From Sulfurovum sp. (GTDB lineage Bacteria > Campylobacterota > Campylobacteria > Campylobacterales > Sulfurovaceae): a DNA stretch of 33,134 bases. The notes under the pieces are model-generated. The model had not been told where the DNA came from. It did no database searches and was given only the letters and a program-made list of their open reading frames with translations. The stretch is from assembly GCA_027019175.1 (NCBI GenBank), contig JALUXB010000076.1, positions 1-33,134 on the forward strand, written 5' to 3'. Every line of letters begins with the position of its first letter. Within the stretch, counting starts at the first letter, position 1. Shown here piece by piece: positions 1-11,394 of the stretch. A program made the position numbers and the translations under genes.

Positions 1-611
1 ACCTTCTCGCCCGCAAAATCACTCTGCGCAGGCCACCCTTCAAGCATCTCCTGTACTTTCGCAAGGTAACTGTCTTCCACTCCGCTGTCATGCGACTTCT
101 GCTGTTTGAGACTGCTTTTGATACGTTCCGAAGCTGACATCGGTACATCTTTCATCTCGAAGAGCTGTTTTTTGGGTTTGCTCTTGATTGGTTTGTCGGT
201 AATCTTTATCAGCGGTCTCTTTTTCAGTGTTTTGATACTGGCAAAAAGATCTTTCGTACGTCTCTTTTTGGGTTTGGTTGTATTGAGATCTTTGCGCTTC
301 ACACTCTTTTTAACCAGTTTCTCCTTGATCACCCTCTTATGTGTCTGCGTTTTCTTTGCCGGTTTCCTATCCATTTTTTTACGCCTGGAGGGCCGTTTCG
401 TTTTACGTTTTTTCCTGTCATGTTTTTTGGGCAGTACCTTTTTTCGGGGTGCACTCAAACCTACCTGAATCCGGTGTTCATCTCTCTTGACATAATGCTT
501 CCTGCTCTCTGTATCATGGTAATTGAAATAGATCAGAAGCAAAAAAACCAGAAAGAGGTAGATAGTTACAGCAACCACTCCCCAGACGATCCTCAGCTTC
601 TGCTCTTTCAT
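1..611 (-). CDS. tolA: TolA/TonB-like energy-transducing protein (C-terminus cut by window edge)
   Basis: This partial protein starts at ATG 611 and runs off the left edge after about 203 residues. It has a short cytoplasmic start, one N-terminal membrane helix (about residues 10-30, rich in V, L, F and I), then a long Lys/Arg-rich periplasmic linker. Near the edge begins a region resembling the TonB/TolA C-terminal domain (YLAKVQEMLEGWP). The ATG overlaps the tolR stop codon (ATGA), so the two are translationally coupled. With tolQ and tolR upstream this is the third component of a proton-motive-force transducer that spans the periplasm to the outer membrane. In Campylobacterota the usual order atpC-tolQ-tolR-tolA-tolB-pal favours TolA over TonB, but the sequence alone does not exclude TonB. 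Confidence 0.8.
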   Translation of the reverse strand, partial: MKEQKLRIVWGVVAVTIYLFLVFLLLIYFNYHDTESRKHYVKRDEHRIQVGLSAPRKKVLPKKHDRKKRKTKRPSRRKKMDRKPAKKTQTHKRVIKEKLVKKSVKRKDLNTTKPKKRRTKDLFASIKTLKKRPLIKITDKPIKSKPKKQLFEMKDVPMSASERIKSSLKQQKSHDSGVEDSYLAKVQEMLEGWPAQSDFAGEK

Positions 612-994
612 AGCGTGATGAGAGAAACCTTCCGGAAACCGGCAGCCTTGACTGTCTTGAGCAGGTACATCACGTCCTTGTACTTCAGACGCTCGTCCGC
701 ACGGATATAGACTTCACTGTTCTTGTCAAGCTTTGAAGACTGGTTGACAAAATCATCGGCAAAGGTCGCCAATGTGTATGTCTCTTTGTTGAGATAGATC
801 TTGCGGTTCTTGTCCATACGGATCGTCAGCGTTTTCGGCTTTACTACTTTCACTGTCTTGGAACCCTCTGGAAGGTCTATCTGTTCCTGATAGGTAATCG
901 TGGGGGCAGTGATCATCAAAATAGCCATGAGTACCAGCATGACGTCCACCAACGGCGTGATGTTCAGATCCGGATTGTCATCCCAGGAAAACAT
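608..994 (-). CDS. tolR: TolR/ExbD family biopolymer transport protein
   Basis: This 128-residue protein has one N-terminal membrane helix preceded by the family motif NITPLVDVMLVL, in which the Asp (about D17) is the conserved proton-carrying residue of ExbD/TolR. The rest is a small periplasmic domain. It would work with the TolQ/ExbB homologue next to it as the inner-membrane proton channel that drives the TolA/TonB-like partner. It lies 1 base after tolQ, and its TGA stop overlaps the next start, so the three genes form one operon downstream of atpC. TolR rather than ExbD is inferred from gene order. Confidence 0.9.
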   Translation of the reverse strand: MFSWDDNPDLNITPLVDVMLVLMAILMITAPTITYQEQIDLPEGSKTVKVVKPKTLTIRMDKNRKIYLNKETYTLATFADDFVNQSSKLDKNSEVYIRADERLKYKDVMYLLKTVKAAGFRKVSLITL

Positions 995-995
995 G

Positions 996-1568
996 CTACA
1001 CCTCTGTTTGGGAGAGGATGACTTCCGACTGCGAATTGAGCAGAGAAGAGAGCTCGTACGCCTTTCGTTTCAAGATCAGATGGAAGGTGTAGGCAAAGAT
1101 CGCCACCGAAATACCTGCAGCTGTCGCAACCAGTGCTTCCGAGATAGCAGGCGCCACCACATTGAGCGAGGCAGAAGACTGTCCGCCAAGTTCGGAAAAT
1201 GTCTCCAAAATGCCGATAACTGTTCCGAAAAGGCCGATGAACGGAGAAGTAGATGCGATGATAGAAAGCCAGGTCAAACCTTTGGTGGAAACCCGTATGG
1301 CATCAGAGACTGCCGCTTCAAGGATCGCCTTGTTCGGTCTGTTTACCCGTGCCAGATAAGTAAAAATAAGTGAGTTTGATGCCACTGATTTTGACTGACC
1401 TGTATAGAGTGATTTGAGAGAACGGGCCTCTGCGGAAATGCGTGCTTTAAGAAGAAAATAACGATCAAGAAAAATCCAGAACGTTGCAATAAAATAGAGT
1501 GAAAGCACAAGCAGCACGAAGATCGTGATCGCACTGCTGCCTGTGAAGTAGTGAAGAAGTGTGCCCAA
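996..1568 (-). CDS. tolQ: TolQ/ExbB/MotA-family proton channel
   Basis: This 190-residue protein has an N-terminal membrane helix (about residues 13-33), a cytoplasmic loop, and two C-terminal helices that include the conserved stretch SPFIGLFGTVIGI and the Ala/Gly-rich segment EALVATAAGISVAI. These are hallmarks of the MotA/TolQ/ExbB family. The only plausible start is TTG at 1568, one base after the atpC stop, because no Met occurs in the N-terminal part. That tight spacing suggests translational coupling to the ATP synthase operon. It forms the proton channel with the TolR homologue downstream. Confidence 0.9.
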   Translation of the reverse strand: MGTLLHYFTGSSAITIFVLLVLSLYFIATFWIFLDRYFLLKARISAEARSLKSLYTGQSKSVASNSLIFTYLARVNRPNKAILEAAVSDAIRVSTKGLTWLSIIASTSPFIGLFGTVIGILETFSELGGQSSASLNVVAPAISEALVATAAGISVAIFAYTFHLILKRKAYELSSLLNSQSEVILSQTEV

Positions 1569-1569
1569 A

Positions 1570-1956
1570 CTAGAGAGATTTCCCTATATTTTCGACTTTG
1601 CTGACTGCCGCCGCAATTACAGTATTTGAAGATTCCGCTTTTTTTAGCAGTTCTTTCGCCTCACTGAGTGCCTGAGCAAGATCACTGTCTTCTCCGGAAA
1701 GCGCAACCGCACCGTCAACGATGCATGTTGTCTTCTCTTCATCGACTTTAACGTAACCGGAGTTGATCGCCACTGCCACTTTCGATCCGTCAGCCTTGAC
1801 AATCTCGATCACACCGGTCTGGAGCAGAGAGACAAGTGTCGCATGCTTTGGAAGCACACCGAACTCGCCCTCAGAACCCGGAAGCGTGACCTGTCGGACT
1901 TCGTCATCAAAGATCACACCGTTTGGCGTGACGATTTCAAGCTTCATTAGTTCCAT
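1570..1956 (-). CDS. atpC: ATP synthase F1 epsilon subunit
   Basis: This 128-residue protein starts with the typical epsilon beta-sandwich (MKLEIVTPNGVIF, then GSEGEFGVLPKHA) and ends in an alpha-helical segment. Epsilon is part of the F1 central stalk and modulates ATP hydrolysis. The ATG at 1956 has AAAGGA five bases upstream; a second Met at residue 4 is also possible. It is the last atp gene, separated from atpD by 29 bases, and is followed after 1 base by tolQ. Confidence 0.95.
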   Translation of the reverse strand: MELMKLEIVTPNGVIFDDEVRQVTLPGSEGEFGVLPKHATLVSLLQTGVIEIVKADGSKVAVAINSGYVKVDEEKTTCIVDGAVALSGEDSDLAQALSEAKELLKKAESSNTVIAAAVSKVENIGKSL

Positions 1957-1985
1957 AAATATCCTTTATCAGACAAGAACTAAGC

Positions 1986-4288
<2,303 letters not shown>

Positions 4289-4300
4289 AACAAGCCTTTC

Positions 4301-5815
4301 TTACGCTTCAAAAGAAGCTTTGAAATCTTCGATCGCTTTTCTCAGTGCTGCTTCTGTCTCATCTGTGATCTTTTTATCATTTCTGATCGCATCGAGGATA
4401 TTCATATATTTTGCTTCCATGAACGGCATCAATTCAGCTTCAAACTTTGTTACTGCACTGACAGGAATGTCATCGAGGTAACCATTGGCACCGGCAAAGA
4501 TAATAACTACCTGCTTCTCGATCGGTACCGGAGAGTATGGCCCCTGCTTCAGTACTTCAACCATTCTCTGACCACGCTCAAGCTGCGCTCTTGTATGATC
4601 ATCAAGGTCAGATGCAAACTGTGCGAACGCCTGCAGTTCACGGAAAGAGGCAAGGTCAAGTCTCAATGTTCCTGAAACCTGCTTTGTTGCTTTAATCTGT
4701 GCAGCACCACCGACACGTGAAACAGAGAGTCCAACGTTGATCGCAGGTCTGATACCAGAGTTGAAGAGGTCTGTCTCAAGGAAGATCTGACCGTCTGTAA
4801 TGGAAATAACGTTTGTCGGGATATATGCCGCAACGTCTCCTGCCTGCGTTTCAATGATTGGGAATGCTGTGATTGAACCTGCACCCAGTTCGTCATTGAG
4901 TTTCGCTGCACGCTCAAGCAGTCTTGAGTGAAGATAGAAAACGTCACCGGGATATGCTTCACGACCCGGAGGGCGTCTAAGGATCAGTGACATTTCACGA
5001 TACGCCACAGCGTGCTTGGAAAGGTCGTCATAGAAGATAACAGCATGTCTGCCGTTATCTCTGAAGTATTCCGCCATCGTAACACCTGCATATGGTGCAA
5101 GGAACTGAAGTGCAGCAGAGTCTGCGGCACCGGCATTTACAACAATTGTGTAATCCATAGCGCCGTGCTCTTCAAGCTTCTTCACTGTCGCGGCAACTGT
5201 TGACTGTTTCTGACCGATCGCAACATAGATACATACTACATCTTGACCTTTCTGGTTGAGAATGGTGTCAATTGCCAGAGTTGTTTTACCTGTCTGTCTG
5301 TCACCAATGATCAGCTCTCTCTGTCCACGGCCTACCGGTACCAGTGCATCGATTGCTTTGATTCCTGTCTGAAGCGGTTCATGGACAGATTTACGTGCCA
5401 TGATCCCTGGTGCTTTCTCTTCAATGAAACGTTCTTCAGTCGCTTCAACAGCACCTTTGCCGTCAAGTGGCTCACCCAGCGGGTTGACAACTCTTCCCAT
5501 AAGGCTGTCGCCAACAGGAGTTTTGAGGAGCTGTCCAAGTCTCTTGACACTCATTCCTTCTTTAATACCTGCGCTTGTACCAAGCACAACAACACCGACA
5601 TTTGCCTCTTCGAGGTTCAGTACGAGTCCCTTCGCACCGTTTTCAAACTCAACGACTTCACCAGCCATTACGCTGTTGAGTCCGTATACAGTAGTAATAC
5701 CGTCTGCGATACCTACTACTTTTCCTACCTCATTGATGTCAACATCAATCTCGAAGTTCTCGATTCTCTCTTTGATGATGGAACTGATCTCGTCCGCTTG
5801 CAATTTTACTGCCAC
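4301..5815 (-). CDS. atpA: ATP synthase F1 alpha subunit
   Basis: This 504-residue protein is the expected length. It contains the P-loop GDRQTGKT at residues 171-178 and the arginine-finger segment [14 protein letters not shown]. The alpha subunit carries the non-catalytic nucleotide sites and supplies the arginine finger to the beta active site. It lies 13 bases downstream of atpH. Confidence 0.99.
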   Translation of the reverse strand: MAVKLQADEISSIIKERIENFEIDVDINEVGKVVGIADGITTVYGLNSVMAGEVVEFENGAKGLVLNLEEANVGVVVLGTSAGIKEGMSVKRLGQLLKTPVGDSLMGRVVNPLGEPLDGKGAVEATEERFIEEKAPGIMARKSVHEPLQTGIKAIDALVPVGRGQRELIIGDRQTGKTTLAIDTILNQKGQDVVCIYVAIGQKQSTVAATVKKLEEHGAMDYTIVVNAGAADSAALQFLAPYAGVTMAEYFRDNGRHAVIFYDDLSKHAVAYREMSLILRRPPGREAYPGDVFYLHSRLLERAAKLNDELGAGSITAFPIIETQAGDVAAYIPTNVISITDGQIFLETDLFNSGIRPAINVGLSVSRVGGAAQIKATKQVSGTLRLDLASFRELQAFAQFASDLDDHTRAQLERGQRMVEVLKQGPYSPVPIEKQVVIIFAGANGYLDDIPVSAVTKFEAELMPFMEAKYMNILDAIRNDKKITDETEAALRKAIEDFKASFEA

Positions 5816-5828
5816 TGCTACTCCTTTC

Positions 5829-6356
5829 TTATAATGATTTCTTGATGAAATCGATTAGTTGTTCTTTGACTCTCTGCTTAGAGAAGTTCACCTCAATACC
5901 AAGATCTTCCACAGAAACACGCAGACCGTCAAGGTCACCCTTCTTCTGTTTCAATTTGATCTGTGCACCTGTATATTTTTCAAGCGTATCTTCCAGTTTG
6001 CCAAGCTCCTCTTTTTCAAGCTTATCACTGCTGGTTACCACACCTTCATACTTGTTGGCCGCCTTCTGTAATTCAGCATTGAGTACCTTTGCGACCACGG
6101 GGATCAGTGTCAGTCTCTTATGCTCACCGAGAATACGGATAAAGTTTTTCAGTGTATCATCTGCTGCGTTGCCGAGAGCCGCAATAATCATTGCTGTTTT
6201 CTTCTCCGTATCGATAATCGGAGATGCTAGTACCGACATGATCTCTTCATTGTCGATTGCTTCACTCAGTACTGTCAATGCCTTTGTTGCTGCACTGACA
6301 TCTTTCGTTGCAGAAGAGAGTGCCGTTGCGTATCGTTTTGCGATTAGCTCTTCCAT
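5829..6356 (-). CDS. atpH: ATP synthase F1 delta subunit
   Basis: This 175-residue protein starts [16 protein letters not shown], the typical N-terminal helical-domain start of the delta/OSCP family (xAxRYAxAL). Its C-terminal part carries a [21 protein letters not shown] segment typical of the family. Delta links F1 to the peripheral stalk. Its start abuts the atpF stop, and atpA follows after 13 bases. Confidence 0.95.
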   Translation of the reverse strand: MEELIAKRYATALSSATKDVSAATKALTVLSEAIDNEEIMSVLASPIIDTEKKTAMIIAALGNAADDTLKNFIRILGEHKRLTLIPVVAKVLNAELQKAANKYEGVVTSSDKLEKEELGKLEDTLEKYTGAQIKLKQKKGDLDGLRVSVEDLGIEVNFSKQRVKEQLIDFIKKSL

Positions 6357-6908
6357 TTACGCCACCTTCTTTGAAATAATATCAACCACTTTGGCACTGT
6401 CAAGCAGAATATCCTCAGTAGTAATGTTTTCACTCAATACTTCATCAATCGCTTCACGTGTCGCTTTACGCTCTTCGAGTTCGATTTTTTCATCGTACTG
6501 CTTCTCAAGCGCCGCAACTTCCTGTGCATTGGCTGCTGCGATTTTTTCAGCCAGTATTACAGCTTCTTTTTTCGCATCTTCAACAATCTGTTCAGCTTTC
6601 TTGATGCTTTCATCAAGACGTGCCTGTGCTTCCTGCTGTTCTTCTTTGGCTGCTTTGAGTCTCTCTTCGATCTCAGTCAGTTTCGATTTGATCCCTTCAC
6701 TTCTTTCTTTGAAAAAAGATTTGATGGGATTGGCCAAAAGGTACCAGAGCAGTGCGGCAAAGATCGTGAAGTTGATCACCCTCGGCCAGTAGTCACTCTC
6801 TCTACCTGTTTGAGCAAAGTAACGGCTTGCTTCCTCTCCGTGTCCACTGCTTGCCAAAAGCACCGCAGGCAGGACAAGCAAAGATACAAGTAACAGTTTT
6901 TTCTTCAT
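6357..6908 (-). CDS. atpF: ATP synthase Fo b subunit with N-terminal signal-like segment
   Basis: This protein has a hydrophobic N-terminal segment (KKKLLLVSLLVLPAVLLAS), a short periplasmic-looking stretch, a second membrane helix (VINFTIFAALLWYLL), and then a long charged coiled coil with an AEQIVEDAKKEA segment. This is the b-type peripheral stalk. An extra N-terminal signal-like segment is common in Campylobacterota b subunits. I prefer ATG 6908 because AGGAAGG lies six bases upstream; an ATG two codons earlier at 6914 overlaps that ribosome binding site. It is adjacent to the b' gene. Confidence 0.93.
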   Translation of the reverse strand: MKKKLLLVSLLVLPAVLLASSGHGEEASRYFAQTGRESDYWPRVINFTIFAALLWYLLANPIKSFFKERSEGIKSKLTEIEERLKAAKEEQQEAQARLDESIKKAEQIVEDAKKEAVILAEKIAAANAQEVAALEKQYDEKIELEERKATREAIDEVLSENITTEDILLDSAKVVDIISKKVA

Positions 6909-6919
6909 ATCCATCCTTC

Positions 6920-7342
6920 CTATAGCTTGCTGAACTTGGCTTTGAGGCTCTCTTTGAAAAGAGGCATTTGTGAAAGAAGCTCATTTTTAAGATTCTCTTT
7001 CTCTTCTGCCAGCTTTTCAGCGAACTCTGCATAGGCTTTGTCCAGTTCTGCCTGTTTGGCTTCGACTTTCTGAGCTGCCGAAGCTTTTGCTTCTTCGACG
7101 GCTTTCTGTCTAATCGCGGCAGCTTCGCTCTTAGCTCTGCTAAGATTCTCTTCTGCTTTGGCCTTAAGCTCTTCGCTGTTGCCGCTCAGACCCTTTGCCG
7201 CTTCCAAATCTTTTGCAATGCTACGATCACGATCGTCCATAAATTTCAACAGTGGTTGAAACAGCATTCGATTCAAAACGACAAGAAGGGTCAGAAAGAG
7301 CGCCAACACGAAAACCATCAGCCCTACGTGTATGTCAAGCAT
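6920..7342 (-). CDS. atpF': ATP synthase Fo b' subunit
   Basis: This 140-residue protein has one N-terminal membrane helix (LMVFVLALFLTLLVVLNRM) followed by LFQPLLKFMDDRD and a long Ala/Glu/Lys-rich coiled coil. This is the b' architecture, which pairs with b to form a heterodimeric peripheral stalk. Subunits a and c are not in the window, as is usual in Campylobacterota, where they are encoded elsewhere. It is the first gene of the atp run, 62 bases after parB. Confidence 0.93.
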   Translation of the reverse strand: MLDIHVGLMVFVLALFLTLLVVLNRMLFQPLLKFMDDRDRSIAKDLEAAKGLSGNSEELKAKAEENLSRAKSEAAAIRQKAVEEAKASAAQKVEAKQAELDKAYAEFAEKLAEEKENLKNELLSQMPLFKESLKAKFSKL

Positions 7343-7404
7343 TCAAACTCCTCTAGTAATTTCGCATTATATTAGCATCTTATAGATGAGATAAGGGTTA
7401 ATTT

Positions 7405-8268
7405 TTAATGATTTTTGAGGAAAGAAAGGAACTTTTCAACATCCTGTGTATTTTCGAAAGAGATCTCTATACTTTTAGACTTTATTTTGTGTGAAAACGG
7501 CAGTATTTCATCAATTTCATCTGCATACGCTTTGAGGATATTTTCGTTTTTTGGCTTGCTTTTAAAAGGTATGTTTTTATTCTGTTTGACCATCTTCTCT
7601 ACATCACGTACACTCAACTTCTGTCCGATAATAGAATCAATGATGATCTTCTGACGCTTCTCATCCAGGCCTACAAGTACTTTTGCATGTCCCTGGCTGA
7701 TCCTGCCTTCAGAAAGCTGTTTTTTCGCATAGTCACCAAGGGAGAGAAGACGCATCGTATTGGTAATCTGTGAACGGCTTTTATGCACAATTTCAGCCAG
7801 TTCATCGTGTGTAATCTTATGAACTTCAATCAGTTCGGCATAAGAGTTTGCCAGTTCAATTGCATTGAGATTCTCTCTTTGGATATTTTCAATCAGTGCA
7901 AGTTCACGCAGCCTGAACTCATCAATTTCGACATTCGCAACAATTGCTTTTATGGCAGAAAGCTTTGCCAGTTTATGTGCACGTAAACGCCGCTCTCCCG
8001 CTATCAGCAGGTAGCCATCTTCTTTTTCTATGACGACAATTGGCTGCAAAAGCCCGTGTGCCTTGATTGAGTCGCTGAGTTCTTTAAGTGCAGCTTCATC
8101 AAAATGCTTACGCGGCTGAAAGGGATTGGGGGTAATTTTTTCAATGGGGAGTTCTTCAACCCTTGCACCCTGTGCTTCCAGTTCAAAACTGTCTATGCCG
8201 CTGAGATCCTTTTCATACGCCTCTTCAACCTCGGAGAGTATATCTCCCAATCCTCTTCCCAGTGCCAT
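7405..8268 (-). CDS. parB: Chromosome partitioning protein ParB
   Basis: This 287-residue protein has the ParB N-terminal CTPase domain with the segment ITPNPFQPRKHF and the signature GERRLRA at residues 91-97. A helix-turn-helix follows (HDELAEIVHKSRSQITNTMRLL), then a short C-terminal dimerisation region. It binds parS sites near the origin and acts with ParA in chromosome segregation. It follows parA by 3 bases. I saw no parS-like site in the window. Confidence 0.97.
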   Translation of the reverse strand: MALGRGLGDILSEVEEAYEKDLSGIDSFELEAQGARVEELPIEKITPNPFQPRKHFDEAALKELSDSIKAHGLLQPIVVIEKEDGYLLIAGERRLRAHKLAKLSAIKAIVANVEIDEFRLRELALIENIQRENLNAIELANSYAELIEVHKITHDELAEIVHKSRSQITNTMRLLSLGDYAKKQLSEGRISQGHAKVLVGLDEKRQKIIIDSIIGQKLSVRDVEKMVKQNKNIPFKSKPKNENILKAYADEIDEILPFSHKIKSKSIEISFENTQDVEKFLSFLKNH

Positions 8269-8271
8269 CCG

Positions 8272-9060
8272 TTATCCTCTGGCAATCACAGTTGCAAGAT
8301 CACGATAAGCAAGAGAACCTTTGGAACCGGAGGCATACTCGGTAACGGGCTTTCCAAAGCTGGGACTCTCAGCGATCTTGACATTTCTCGGTACAACAAT
8401 ACACTCTTTGGAGTTCTTCTTCATGTGGAAGAGTTTGTCTTTGAAATGGTGAGAAAGATCTGCCAGTACCTGCTTGGAAAGGTTGTTCTGCTTGGAGTAC
8501 ATAGTCGGCAAAAAGCCCTTGATCTTCAGTTTCGGGTTGATGGTCTTTTTCAGCAGACTGACCGTATTGAGCAGCTGCGCAAGACCTTCAAGTGCAAAAA
8601 ATTCACACTGTATCGGAATAATGACTGAATCTGAGGCGCTGAGTGCATTGATGGTGATAGGACCCAAAGCCGGTGGCGAGTCGATAATGATAAAGTCATA
8701 CTTTTTGGATACTTCTTTGATCTTCTCTTTCAGTACCAGTTCCCGGTTTTTCTTTTTCGGGTTGTAGAACTCTTTTTCAATACCCACCAAACCGATATTG
8801 GATGGGGCGAGATCGAGTTTTTTGATCTGGGTCTTTAGGATCACTTCAGAGAGTTTCTTGCTGCCGATCAGGACATGATAGATATTGTACTCGTAGTCAT
8901 TTCTACTGAAGCCGAGACTGGTAGTGGCGTTGGACTGCGGATCGATATCCAGCAGCAGTACCTTCTTGCCTCTTTCTGCCAGTGATGCGGCAAGATTCAC
9001 TGCTGTCGTTGTCTTTCCTACGCCGCCTTTCTGGTTGGCTATGCTGATTATTTCACTCAT
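8272..9060 (-). CDS. parA: Chromosome partitioning ATPase ParA/Soj
   Basis: This 262-residue protein has the deviant Walker A motif KGGVGKTT at residues 11-18, the DIDPQSNATTSLG segment, and the Walker B region (YDFIIIDSPPALG). It is a chromosomal ParA/Soj-type ATPase that works with ParB. The start overlaps the birA stop (ATGA), so it is translationally coupled to the preceding gene. Confidence 0.97.
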   Translation of the reverse strand: MSEIISIANQKGGVGKTTTAVNLAASLAERGKKVLLLDIDPQSNATTSLGFSRNDYEYNIYHVLIGSKKLSEVILKTQIKKLDLAPSNIGLVGIEKEFYNPKKKNRELVLKEKIKEVSKKYDFIIIDSPPALGPITINALSASDSVIIPIQCEFFALEGLAQLLNTVSLLKKTINPKLKIKGFLPTMYSKQNNLSKQVLADLSHHFKDKLFHMKKNSKECIVVPRNVKIAESPSFGKPVTEYASGSKGSLAYRDLATVIARG

Positions 9061-9713
9061 CTTGAACTATATACCTTTTTCCCCTCGATAAGTAAAGAGC
9101 CGTCTTCACACAACTGCGCATTTTCAAGGCTCTTTCTACGGTTTTCGATGTGCACCGAATACCCTTTGCTCTTTTCAAATTCTACCCGATACTCACTAAA
9201 AACCTGCTTCCATTCCGGGAACTTTTCAAGTGCTTCAAGATAGCGTTCAAGAACCTCCGGCGCATCCGTTTTCAGAGAAAGCGCACCATAGGGTTCTCGT
9301 GCCGTTTTAAGGTTGATTCCCATCCCACACACCAGTATATCTCCAACTTTTTGTGTCATCGTACCGCCTGCTTTTTTTGATTCGGTGTAGAAGTCGTTTG
9401 GCCACTTCAGCCACACTGATTCTGCTTCTTTTTGTAACACTCCTTTCATCAAAAAGGAGAAGTAGATAGAAGCGGAAGCCAGCGGAAGGTCTTCAGGGAG
9501 TAATGACAGCGGAACAGCAATAGAGGCAAAGAAGTTTCCCTCCATCCCTTCCCATTGATTTTCCCGACTGCCGATACCATCTGTCTGCTCTTTGCAGATC
9601 ACCGCTGCGGGTGCTGTAATTTGGTTTTTTTTCAACGCATCGACAAGATAGCGCTGTGTCGAGGGAAGTCTGTCAAACACATATATATCAAATGCACCGA
9701 CATGTTGCCTCAT
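9057..9713 (-). CDS. birA: Biotin--[acetyl-CoA-carboxylase] ligase
   Basis: This 218-residue protein lacks an N-terminal DNA-binding domain and so is a group I (ligase only) BirA. It shows the family start DRLPSTQRYL, the glycine-rich segment TDGIGSRENQWEGMEGNFFAS (biotinyl-AMP loop plus following strand), and WLKWPNDFY, whose Lys is catalytic. It attaches biotin to carboxylase carrier proteins. ATGA overlaps join it to fmt upstream and parA downstream. Confidence 0.92.
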   Translation of the reverse strand: MRQHVGAFDIYVFDRLPSTQRYLVDALKKNQITAPAAVICKEQTDGIGSRENQWEGMEGNFFASIAVPLSLLPEDLPLASASIYFSFLMKGVLQKEAESVWLKWPNDFYTESKKAGGTMTQKVGDILVCGMGINLKTAREPYGALSLKTDAPEVLERYLEALEKFPEWKQVFSEYRVEFEKSKGYSVHIENRRKSLENAQLCEDGSLLIEGKKVYSSR

Positions 9714-10621
9714 AGCAGCGAATCATCCTTTTTAAGTCCACGTCCTACACAGTATGCTTTGGCACTCATTGCTTTTTTTGATGGCGGCTGGATGCTACCG
9801 ATACGCAGACTGCCTTTGGCACATCCTATATCGACACTTTCATTCTCGAAACCAAGAATCATAAAGGGAGTATGGGATTTAGCCTCTTCAAGTAGTGTTA
9901 CATCATCAAACTTCGTACCGTTAGCGGAAAAGATGCCCGGCCATCCCTCAAATGCACGGTATTTGTTGTACACCTCTCGTGCATCAGAGAAATCCACCTC
10001 TCCGTCACTTTTACGTATTTTTTTACAGAGTGTCGCTTTACTCTCATCCTGAGGCTGAGGGATAATGTTGTCAAAATTACGCAGAGTTGAGAGTGTCAAT
10101 TTGCAGGCATCTTCAGTCAGCTGTGCCATTAGGGCATGTAACCGCATATCTTCGGGGATCTCAAAGGGAATTTTTTCAAGAATCGGTCCCGTGTCAAGCC
10201 CCTCCTCCATCAGCATCGATGTCACACCGGTCACTTTGTCACCGTTAAGCAGTGACTGCTGCACCGGTGAAGCACCACGGTACTGCGGCAGCAGTGATGC
10301 ATGCAGATTGATACAGGGGGCAATATCGAGTACACTTTTGGGCAAAAGCTGCCCAAAGGCTGCCACGACAATAAAGTCAGGATGCTGCGCTTCTATTGCT
10401 TCTACCACACCTTCATCACTCAGTCTGTTCGGCTGCAGCACTTCAATGCCATGTTCTTGGGCCAGCACCTTCACAGGCGGCGGCGTAAGCACCTTTTTGC
10501 GCCCTACCGGACGGTCAGGCTGTGTAAGCACAAGCTTCACATCCATATCTTCAGCCTCAATAAGTGTTTGCAAAATTGCTTCAGCATAATGGGGTGTCCC
10601 CATATAAACAATCTTTTTCAT
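9710..10621 (-). CDS. fmt: Methionyl-tRNA formyltransferase
   Basis: This 303-residue protein is typical for Fmt. The catalytic region has N106, H108 and the SLLPQYRG motif, with the conserved Asp in EEGLDTGPIL. The C-terminal domain carries the AFEGWPG segment. It formylates initiator Met-tRNA. TGATG overlaps with proB upstream, and its own TGA overlaps the birA start. Confidence 0.97.
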   Translation of the reverse strand: MKKIVYMGTPHYAEAILQTLIEAEDMDVKLVLTQPDRPVGRKKVLTPPPVKVLAQEHGIEVLQPNRLSDEGVVEAIEAQHPDFIVVAAFGQLLPKSVLDIAPCINLHASLLPQYRGASPVQQSLLNGDKVTGVTSMLMEEGLDTGPILEKIPFEIPEDMRLHALMAQLTEDACKLTLSTLRNFDNIIPQPQDESKATLCKKIRKSDGEVDFSDAREVYNKYRAFEGWPGIFSANGTKFDDVTLLEEAKSHTPFMILGFENESVDIGCAKGSLRIGSIQPPSKKAMSAKAYCVGRGLKKDDSLL

Positions 10622-11394
10622 CAGCTCTCCTGCTGTTTTGGAGTAAAGAGTGTACCCCCTCTATGCATTTTCTCAAGCAAAAAGACAGATACATCATCAA
10701 GGTCGAACCCGCTGGCAAGGAACATCTCTCTGCCGTGCTGCATCAAAAAGTCAGCCGCCTGCAGCTTGGTCACAATGCCGCCCGTTGCAAATTCGTTGTT
10801 GGGTGTATGCTCTGCACAAAGCTCCGTATCACTGATATGTGTAACCACTTTTCTCGGCTTTGCATCGGTATGACAATTGGGATCTTTGTCGTAAAATGCG
10901 TCAATATCTGAAAGAATCACCAAAAGCGATGCATCAAAATAGTGCGTCACATGTGCTGAGAGTCTGTCATTGTCACCAAAAACAAGTTCATCGATACTGA
11001 CCGTATCATTTTCGTTGATAATAGGGACAACATGGTTTTCAAGCAGGGCATCGACCGCCTCTTTGGCATGTGCCGTCGCCCTTCTGGAGTCGAACACATC
11101 TGCACTGAGCAGTATCTGTGAACAGAGCAGCCCGTAACGTGCAAACTTCTCCTGATACATCTTCATTAACAGAGGTTGTCCTATCGCTGCAAGTGCCTGA
11201 CGGTTTGCGACAGAACTTCTGTCAAGTTTCAACTGGCTGTACCCTGCCGCTACCGCACCAGAACTGACAAGGATCACATCATGTTCAGCCTCTTTGAGTT
11301 TGGCAATCAGAGAGACCAGTGCAAGCATACGCTCTTTGGCGACACTACCATTCTCTGTCAGGACGTGAGAGCCTACCTTTATCACCAGACGCAT
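10621..11394 (-). CDS. proB: Glutamate 5-kinase, short form without PUA domain
   Basis: This 257-residue protein starts [12 protein letters not shown] and has the amino-acid-kinase motifs [34 protein letters not shown] and the C-terminal GTLF. It makes glutamate 5-phosphate for proline synthesis. It stops after the kinase domain, whereas the common form is about 370 residues with a C-terminal PUA domain; the short form is usual in Campylobacterota. The start directly follows the obgE stop. Confidence 0.95.
   Translation of the reverse strand: MRLVIKVGSHVLTENGSVAKERMLALVSLIAKLKEAEHDVILVSSGAVAAGYSQLKLDRSSVANRQALAAIGQPLLMKMYQEKFARYGLLCSQILLSADVFDSRRATAHAKEAVDALLENHVVPIINENDTVSIDELVFGDNDRLSAHVTHYFDASLLVILSDIDAFYDKDPNCHTDAKPRKVVTHISDTELCAEHTPNNEFATGGIVTKLQAADFLMQHGREMFLASGFDLDDVSVFLLEKMHRGGTLFTPKQQES

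Noticed and set aside
7405-9060. parS centromere site near parAB
   Set aside because: I looked for a TGTTTCACGTGAAACA-like palindrome and found none; CACGTG alone occurs inside atpD by chance.
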